From the NCBI GenBank assembly GCA_029785615.1, contig JAFLZH010000002.1, positions 62,001 through 126,000 of the forward strand: a DNA stretch of 64,000 nucleotides, read 5' to 3'. Source of the stretch: Nitrososphaerota archaeon. Lineage in GTDB: Archaea > Thermoproteota > Nitrososphaeria > Nitrososphaerales > Gagatemarchaeaceae. The notes beneath the pieces are model-generated. The model worked only from the letters and a program-made list of their open reading frames with translations, did not search any database and was not told where the DNA came from. The stretch's first letter is position 1; each line of letters begins with the position of its first letter. The translations under genes were made by a program, and so were the position numbers. Positions 59,184-64,000 of the stretch are shown here, one piece after another.

Positions 59184-60536
59184 ATGCCGGCGCCTAGGAA
59201 GGTCTACATGATATCCGGCGGCGTGACCAAGTTCGCCAAGGCACACCCGGACATGGACTTCCGCCTGATGGTCAAGCGGGCCTTCGACTACGCCATGAAG
59301 GACATCCCCGAACTCAGGACGTCGGACATCGAAAGCAGCAGGATTTCTTACTTCTCGGACCACTTCGCACGGCAGTTGAAAGCCGCCTCGATGGTCCAAG
59401 ACTATCTTGGCCTCAACCCGAAGGATTCGCGGAGGATCGAGTGGGGAGGAGCCACCGGCGGGCAGGCGATCCAGGCGGGGTGGGAGACGGTCGCCAGCGG
59501 GAGGAACGAGGTCTGCCTGGTCGCAGGCTTCGAGACAATGTCGCACGTCGAAACCTGGAAGGGGAACGAGTTCATCGCCCTCGCCTCAGACACCAACTTC
59601 GACTACCCTGTGGGAGGGTTCTACACCGGCTACTATGCGCTCATGGTCCAGCGGCACATCTACGAGTACCTGAGGAAGACGAAGTTCGCCCACGTCAAGG
59701 ACGAGAAGAAGGCGCAGAGGGAGGCCACCCAAGAGGCGAAGAGAATCATGGCCATGGTCTCCGTGAAGAACCACGTCAACGCGGAGCACAACCCGTACTC
59801 CCAGTATCCTGAGAAGCTGACGATGAAGGAAGCCCTCGGGAGGGAGATGGTGGCCTATCCGCTGAACAGGCCAATGATATGCACCATGAGCGACGGAGCC
59901 GCGGTGGCCATACTAGCCTCCGAGGACGTCGCTTTCAAGTACACAGACCACCCCGTGCTGATCAAGGGGGTCGGGTGCGGGACAGACACCATGAGGCTGG
60001 CAGACAGGCCCCACGGGAGCGTGCCGCTCTTCCCATGGGAAGAGGCTGGATACTACTCCGACCTGAGGTATCCCGGCGTCCATTCTTTCCGCGCAGGGAG
60101 GGCCGCGGCACTCGAGGCGTACAAGAACTCAGGCATAAGGGACCCGAAGAAGGAGCTGGACTTCGTCGAGCTCCACGACGCCTACGCGAGCTCAGAGATA
60201 CAGACGTACGAGGACATCGGCCTGTGCAGGTACGGGGAAGGATACGAGTTCGTGGACCAGGGCCACCCGTTCCTCGAGGACATAGACTATGGGCTGGACC
60301 TCCCCCACAGGGGGACCATACCAGTCAACCCCTCTGGAGGGCTGATCGCCTGCGGGCACCCGGTGGGGGCGACCGGGATAATGCAGGGGGTCTTCGCGTT
60401 CTGGCAGCTTCAGGGAAGCATACGCAAGCACTTCGGGAACGACAAGCTCCAGATTAGAGGCGCGAAGCGCGGGCTGATTCACTCCCACGCTGGGACCGGG
60501 AGCTCGGTGACCGTCACGATCATGGAGAGGGCCTAG
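59184..60536 (+). CDS. SCPx-type thiolase-like protein without the catalytic Cys
   Basis: 450 residues of the thiolase superfamily (lipid-transfer/SCPx branch). His in ELHDAYASSE and the C-terminal CGHPVGATG are present. The nucleophile position, normally Cys in a GCASG- or ACASG-type motif, reads EWGGATGGQ (residues 86-94), with Gly89 there. So it probably cannot do normal Claisen chemistry. A DUF35 protein is encoded one base downstream, the usual archaeal partner of such thiolases. A different acyl-transfer or lyase role is possible. Confidence 0.8.
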   Translation: MPAPRKVYMISGGVTKFAKAHPDMDFRLMVKRAFDYAMKDIPELRTSDIESSRISYFSDHFARQLKAASMVQDYLGLNPKDSRRIEWGGATGGQAIQAGWETVASGRNEVCLVAGFETMSHVETWKGNEFIALASDTNFDYPVGGFYTGYYALMVQRHIYEYLRKTKFAHVKDEKKAQREATQEAKRIMAMVSVKNHVNAEHNPYSQYPEKLTMKEALGREMVAYPLNRPMICTMSDGAAVAILASEDVAFKYTDHPVLIKGVGCGTDTMRLADRPHGSVPLFPWEEAGYYSDLRYPGVHSFRAGRAAALEAYKNSGIRDPKKELDFVELHDAYASSEIQTYEDIGLCRYGEGYEFVDQGHPFLEDIDYGLDLPHRGTIPVNPSGGLIACGHPVGATGIMQGVFAFWQLQGSIRKHFGNDKLQIRGAKRGLIHSHAGTGSSVTVTIMERA

Positions 60537-60537
60537 C

Positions 60538-61071
60538 TTGGCCCAGCCGAGGAAGTTCACGAAGTTCAGGGACGTGATGAAAGAGGTCAACACCAAGGGC
60601 GCTGCCCTCTACAAGAACCCTGCGGGGACCGAGGACCTCGTCATACTCTCCCCCTACGCCATCAACTACATCCACAGCTACGCGGAGGACTCGCCATTCT
60701 TCCTCGGGCTGGCGAAAGGGAAGATCCTGGGGAGCGAGTGCAAGAGCTGCCACTACAGGTATGCCACGCCGCGGAGCCACTGCATGGCCTGCGGGGCCGA
60801 GACGGAGTGGTTCGCCCTCCCGAAGGAGGGGCGGGTACACTCCTGGACGACCTGCTACTACGGAGGGGAAGAGTTCCTGAAGGAGACCCCATTCAACCTG
60901 GCGCTGGTCGAGTTCGACGGTGTGGACACGCTCCTCCTGACGAGGCTGAAAGATGCCAAGGAGGCAGACATATTCATCGGGATGAAGGTGAAGGCTGTGT
61001 TCCGCCACCCCCCGCGGTATCTCATCTCCGACGTGCACTTCGTGCCCTCGGAGAAGCCAAGGAAGAAGTGA
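60538..61071 (+). CDS. DUF35 OB-fold acyl-CoA-associated protein
   Basis: 177 residues. A zinc ribbon CKSCHYRYATPRSHCMACG (C-x2-C-x12-C-x2-C) precedes an OB-fold domain. In archaea DUF35 proteins bridge thiolase and HMG-CoA synthase and shelter the acyl-CoA. Here it would pair with the thiolase-like protein, whose stop is one base away; the start is TTG 60538. An N-terminal helix of about 40 residues is extra. Confidence 0.85.
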   Translation: MAQPRKFTKFRDVMKEVNTKGAALYKNPAGTEDLVILSPYAINYIHSYAEDSPFFLGLAKGKILGSECKSCHYRYATPRSHCMACGAETEWFALPKEGRVHSWTTCYYGGEEFLKETPFNLALVEFDGVDTLLLTRLKDAKEADIFIGMKVKAVFRHPPRYLISDVHFVPSEKPRKK

Positions 61072-61080
61072 ACCCGACCC

Positions 61081-61995
61081 CTAGGGGCTGACAGGGGTCA
61101 GCCACTTCGAGTAGCGTCTGACCTTCCCGTGGATGGTCTGCTCGTAGAGCTTCGCCAGTCTGTCCGTGATCGGGGTCCCGTTGTCTCCGATCTGCCTGCC
61201 GTCAATCTCGCTCACCCTGGCGATTCCGGCCGCGGTGCCGCTGAAGAAGACCTCGTCGGAGGTGTAGAGCTCCTCCTTGGTGGCGTCGTTCCTGTAGAAG
61301 GTGATCTTCTCGTCGCGGGCGAACTGGATGACTGTGTCTCGGGTTATCCCCCGCAGTATCCCTGAGCTGGCGGGAGGGGTGCTGAGGATGCCGTCCTTGA
61401 CCCGGAATATGTTCTCCCCCGGTCCCTCGGCCACCATGCCATTGACGTTCAGGAGAATCGCCTCGTCGTACCCCGCCGCCACGGCCTGCATCTTGGCCAG
61501 GGCCGAGTTGGCGTAGTTGGCCGCGCACTTCGCCTGCACCGGCATCGCCCTCGAGTCGATCCTGACCCAGTTGGTGATGGTCGCCCTCACCCCCTTCTTT
61601 GAGGCGTCGCCGAGGTAGGCCCCCCACTCCCAGGATGCGATCGCCACTGATATCTTGCTGGTAAGCGGGTTGAGGCCCATCTCCCCGTAGCCCGTGTACG
61701 CTATGGGACGGAGGTAGCACTCCTCCGCCGGGTTGTTCCTGACGAGGTCCACGCAGGCCTGGGCTATCTCCTTCGCCGAGAAGCCCAGGTTCATCCGGTA
61801 GATCTTCGCGCTGTTCATGAGGCGCTCGATGTGTTCAGGGAGCCTGAAGATCGCGGTCCCGCTGGGTGTCTTGAACGCCCTGATACCTTCGAATATCGCC
61901 ATGCCGTAGTGTAGCCCGTGAGTGAGGACGTGTATCTTCGCGTCGTCCCAGGGGACAAGCTTCCCGTCCATCCAGATCTCCTTTTGCGGCTTCAT
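61081..61995 (-). CDS. ilvE: Branched-chain amino acid aminotransferase
   Basis: 304 residues, fold type IV. It begins EIWMDGKLVPWDDAKIHVLTHGLHYGMAIFEGIRAF. The PLP lysine is in VQAKCAANYANS, and GTAAGIARVSEIDGRQIG is the cofactor-side signature. It interconverts Leu/Ile/Val and their oxo acids. ATG 61995 lies 27 bases after a minus-strand TATA-like CTAAATAC (62021-62028), so it is probably leaderless. A longer frame to 62514 is the shadow of the thiolase gene. Confidence 0.92.
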   Translation of the reverse strand: MKPQKEIWMDGKLVPWDDAKIHVLTHGLHYGMAIFEGIRAFKTPSGTAIFRLPEHIERLMNSAKIYRMNLGFSAKEIAQACVDLVRNNPAEECYLRPIAYTGYGEMGLNPLTSKISVAIASWEWGAYLGDASKKGVRATITNWVRIDSRAMPVQAKCAANYANSALAKMQAVAAGYDEAILLNVNGMVAEGPGENIFRVKDGILSTPPASSGILRGITRDTVIQFARDEKITFYRNDATKEELYTSDEVFFSGTAAGIARVSEIDGRQIGDNGTPITDRLAKLYEQTIHGKVRRYSKWLTPVSP

Positions 61996-62080
61996 ACCTG
62001 AACTCGGCCCTGGGGATTCGGTATTTAGGGAAAGCGATTTCCGCTGACCGGTTCCGTTTAAAACGAAGTATTGACGAAGT

Positions 62081-63265
62081 ATGGCCATGGCCGAACCAGT
62101 CATACTGTCTGCCTGCAGGACCCCCATCGGGAAGTTCGGGAAGAGCTTGGTGGGGGTGGCGGCCACCAAGCTCGGGGCCCTGGTCATAGAAGAGGCGATG
62201 AGGAGGGCCAAAGTCGCCCCTGGGGAAGTCGACGAAGTGATTATGGGGAACGTCGTGTCGGCGGGCCTCGGCCAGAATCCTGCGAGGCAGGCCGCCGTGC
62301 ACGCGGGGGTGCCTTTCGGCGTGGGTTCGTTCACGGTCAACAAAGTCTGCGGGTCCGGCCTGAAGGCAGTGATGCTGGCCGCGCAGTCGGTCAAAGCCGG
62401 GGACAACGAAGTCGTGGTCGCCGGGGGGATGGAGAACATGAGCAACGTCCCGTACCTCGCCAAGGGCGTCAGGTGGGGGACGAAGTTCGGGGACGCGCGC
62501 CTCCTCGACGGCATGATAGTGGACGGCCTTTGGGACGCCTATCATGACTACCACATGGGGGTCACGGGCGAAAACGTGGCCAGGAGGTTCCACATCTCGA
62601 GAGAGGAGGCGGACGAGTTCGCCTACTCCAGCCACATGAAGGCGGCCAAGGCCTCCGAAGAGGGCGCGTTCGATCTGGAGAAGGTGAAGGTGAGGGTCAA
62701 GCGCGAGGGAGGGGAGATCGCCGAGTTCTCGGTCGACGAATGCGTGAGAGAGGACACCACCCGGGAGAAGCTGGCCAGGCTCAAGCCGGTCTTCAAACCA
62801 GACGGCGTGCTGACCGCGGGGAACTCATCTCAGCTGAGCGACGGCGCCTCGGCCCTTGTCATCGCGTCGCAGGAGGCCGCGGACAGGCTGGGAGCCAAAC
62901 CGCTCGCGAAGGTCATAGGGTACGAGACCGGAGGGCTCGAGCCTGCGAGGGTCATGGAGGCGCCCATCCCTACGACGAAGGCGCTCCTCAGGAGGCTGAA
63001 GATGGACGTCGGCGACATCGACGTCTTCGAGCACAACGAGGCATATTCCACGGCGTCCATAGCCGTAAGGAGGGCCCTAGGCGTCGACCAGTCCAGGTTC
63101 AACGTCTGGGGCGGGGCCGTGGCGCTCGGGCACCCCATCGGGTGCAGCGGGGCGCGGGTGCTCACCACGCTGATCTACGGGCTGAAAAGGAAGGGCAGGA
63201 AGACAGGTCTTGCGACGCTCTGCCTGGGCGGCGGGAACGCTGTCTCTATGGTTGTGGAGGCTTGA
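62081..63265 (+). CDS. Acetyl-CoA acetyltransferase (thiolase)
   Basis: 394 residues with all thiolase residues: nucleophile VNKVCGSGLKAVMLA (Cys about 90), NEAYSTASIAV, GHPIGCSGAR with His, and CLGGGNAVSM with the second Cys. It condenses or splits acetoacetyl-CoA and may complete the acetoacetate and fatty-acid route here. ATG 62081 stands 21 bases after TTTAAAAC (62057-62064). A second ATG at 62087 is equally good. Confidence 0.95.
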   Translation: MAMAEPVILSACRTPIGKFGKSLVGVAATKLGALVIEEAMRRAKVAPGEVDEVIMGNVVSAGLGQNPARQAAVHAGVPFGVGSFTVNKVCGSGLKAVMLAAQSVKAGDNEVVVAGGMENMSNVPYLAKGVRWGTKFGDARLLDGMIVDGLWDAYHDYHMGVTGENVARRFHISREEADEFAYSSHMKAAKASEEGAFDLEKVKVRVKREGGEIAEFSVDECVREDTTREKLARLKPVFKPDGVLTAGNSSQLSDGASALVIASQEAADRLGAKPLAKVIGYETGGLEPARVMEAPIPTTKALLRRLKMDVGDIDVFEHNEAYSTASIAVRRALGVDQSRFNVWGGAVALGHPIGCSGARVLTTLIYGLKRKGRKTGLATLCLGGGNAVSMVVEA

Positions 63266-64000
63266 GCTCCCTTAGCTTCCTGCGGAGGACCTTCCCTATC
63301 AGGGTCTTCGGCAGCTCCTGGACGAACTCCACCTCCTTGGGGACCTTGAACTTCGCGAGCCTCTCCTGACAGAACGCCGTGATCTCCTGGGCGGTGACCT
63401 TCTTGGCAGGGTCCTTCAGGACCACGAACGCCTTCACGGCCTCACCGCTGAAGTCGTCGGGGATTCCGACGACCCCGGCCTCCTTCACGTCGGGGTGCTC
63501 GAAGAGGACGTCCTCCACCTCTCTCGGGTACACCTTGAGCCCGCCCACGTTCACCATGTCCTTCTTCCTGTCCACGATGTAGAAGTAGCCTTCGGGGTCC
63601 ATCTTGGCCACGTCGCCGGTGATGAACCATCCGTCCTTCAGGACGGCGTCTGTCTCCTCCTTCTGGTTCCAGTAGCCCTTCATGACCTGCGGCCCCTTCA
63701 CGGCGAGCTCTCCGACCTCGCCCGCCTTGAGGACCTTGTCCCTGTCTGACAGGTCGACTATCATGGCGTCCGTCTCGCTGAACGGGGGCCCGATGGACCC
63801 GTCCTTCACGACCCCGCCGCTCACGGGGTTGCAGTGCGTCACGGGGCTGGTCTCCGAGAGCCCGTACCCTTCGACGAGGTTCCCCCCGGTCAGCTCGATG
63901 AACTTCTTCCTGACAGCCGGTGGGAGGGCCGACCCGCCCGAGAGGCAGGCACGGACGGAGCGCAGGTTGAACTTGCTTGCTTCGGGCTTGCTGTTGATGG
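63246..64000 (-). CDS. AMP-forming acyl-CoA ligase, C-terminal part
   Basis: About 251 residues of the C-terminal half; the gene continues past the right edge. Motifs EGYGLSETSPVT, DGWFITGDVAKMDPEGYFYIVDRKKDMV and the acyl-adenylate lysine near PKTLIGKVLRRKLREL match long- or medium-chain fatty-acid CoA ligases. It would feed the acyl-CoA dehydrogenase and thiolase genes in this window. Its last 20 bases overlap the thiolase gene, convergent. Confidence 0.85.
   Translation of the reverse strand, partial: INSKPEASKFNLRSVRACLSGGSALPPAVRKKFIELTGGNLVEGYGLSETSPVTHCNPVSGGVVKDGSIGPPFSETDAMIVDLSDRDKVLKAGEVGELAVKGPQVMKGYWNQKEETDAVLKDGWFITGDVAKMDPEGYFYIVDRKKDMVNVGGLKVYPREVEDVLFEHPDVKEAGVVGIPDDFSGEAVKAFVVLKDPAKKVTAQEITAFCQERLAKFKVPKEVEFVQELPKTLIGKVLRRKLRELKPPQP

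Noticed and set aside
61996-62514. N-terminal extension of the branched-chain aminotransferase frame
   Set aside because: It runs antisense through the start of the thiolase gene and crosses the promoters; the aminotransferase domain begins at ATG 61995.
1-64000. CRISPR array, insertion sequence or rRNA
   Set aside because: No regularly spaced repeats, no transposase-like ORF and no rRNA sequence were seen.

Overview
The window is a GC-rich, gene-dense archaeal chromosome segment. Archaeal markers are a RIO2 kinase, an Lsm protein, a RadB-like recombinase, an archaeal NFACT/Rqc2 protein, TrpB2, a PhoU with an AbrB-type DNA-binding head, an HTH-ThiN regulator and a thiolase/DUF35 pair. Many genes have TATA-like boxes about 22-30 bases before the start codon and TTG or GTG starts, which suggests leaderless transcripts. 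The gene set fits the TACK group (Thermoproteota, Nitrososphaeria- or Bathyarchaeia-like). That placement is inference, and no rRNA is present to test it.

Layout. 1-1545: start of an ABC exporter and an MFS transporter. 1589-4345: a tRNA-Arg(CCG) with a 14-base insertion, then a small accessory patch with a coiled-coil protein, two antitoxin/PIN-toxin pairs and several tRNA-like fragments, which looks like an integration hot spot. 4371-7538: a cupredoxin, Rieske protein and fused cytochrome b operon (bc-type quinol-oxidising complex). 7535-13455: a five-gene oligopeptide/dipeptide ABC importer. 14875-17241: a sulfur cassette (DsrE-like, TusA, sulfide:quinone-oxidoreductase-like flavoprotein, cysteine-bearing ArsR regulator). 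17361-37458: housekeeping genes (GARS-like ATP-grasp, M1 aminopeptidase, RNase J-like nuclease, TldD/TldE, TrpB2 with an ACT-domain regulator, isocitrate dehydrogenase, PhoU, CTP synthase). 37459-40095: a thiamine locus (ThiR-like regulator, membrane transporter, AIRS/ThiL-like enzyme). 40138-42673: nucleoside and pentose salvage (DeoC, ribokinase, nucleoside hydrolase). 42763-47325: RIO2, Lsm, RadB-like and NFACT. 47334-64000: fatty-acid and acetoacetate metabolism (acyl-CoA dehydrogenase, ETF, FadF-like Fe-S protein, PrpD, acetoacetate-CoA ligase, thiolases, acyl-CoA ligase) together with a TrmB-like regulator, an F420-type oxidoreductase, a UbiA prenyltransferase and a branched-chain aminotransferase.

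Together the genes suggest a respiring heterotroph. It would import peptides, degrade amino acids, nucleosides and fatty acids, pass electrons from acyl-CoA through ETF and a membrane Fe-S protein to quinone, and oxidise the quinol with the Rieske/cytochrome b complex. Sulfide or persulfide handling may feed the same quinone pool.

The most interesting signals are regulatory. A palindrome upstream of the sulfur cassette recurs, with 13 identical bases, upstream of the Rieske/cytochrome b operon about 10 kb away. A second palindrome, ATTACCAC-N6-GTRGTAAT, sits directly before two starts 2 kb apart, next to a TrmB-like regulator. Protein oddities are a cytochrome b with Lys at an expected heme-ligand position, a CuA-like cupredoxin without the usual second His, a thiolase without its nucleophilic Cys, an ETF-linked Fe-S protein lacking one cluster Cys, and a RadB-like gene with no standard start codon.
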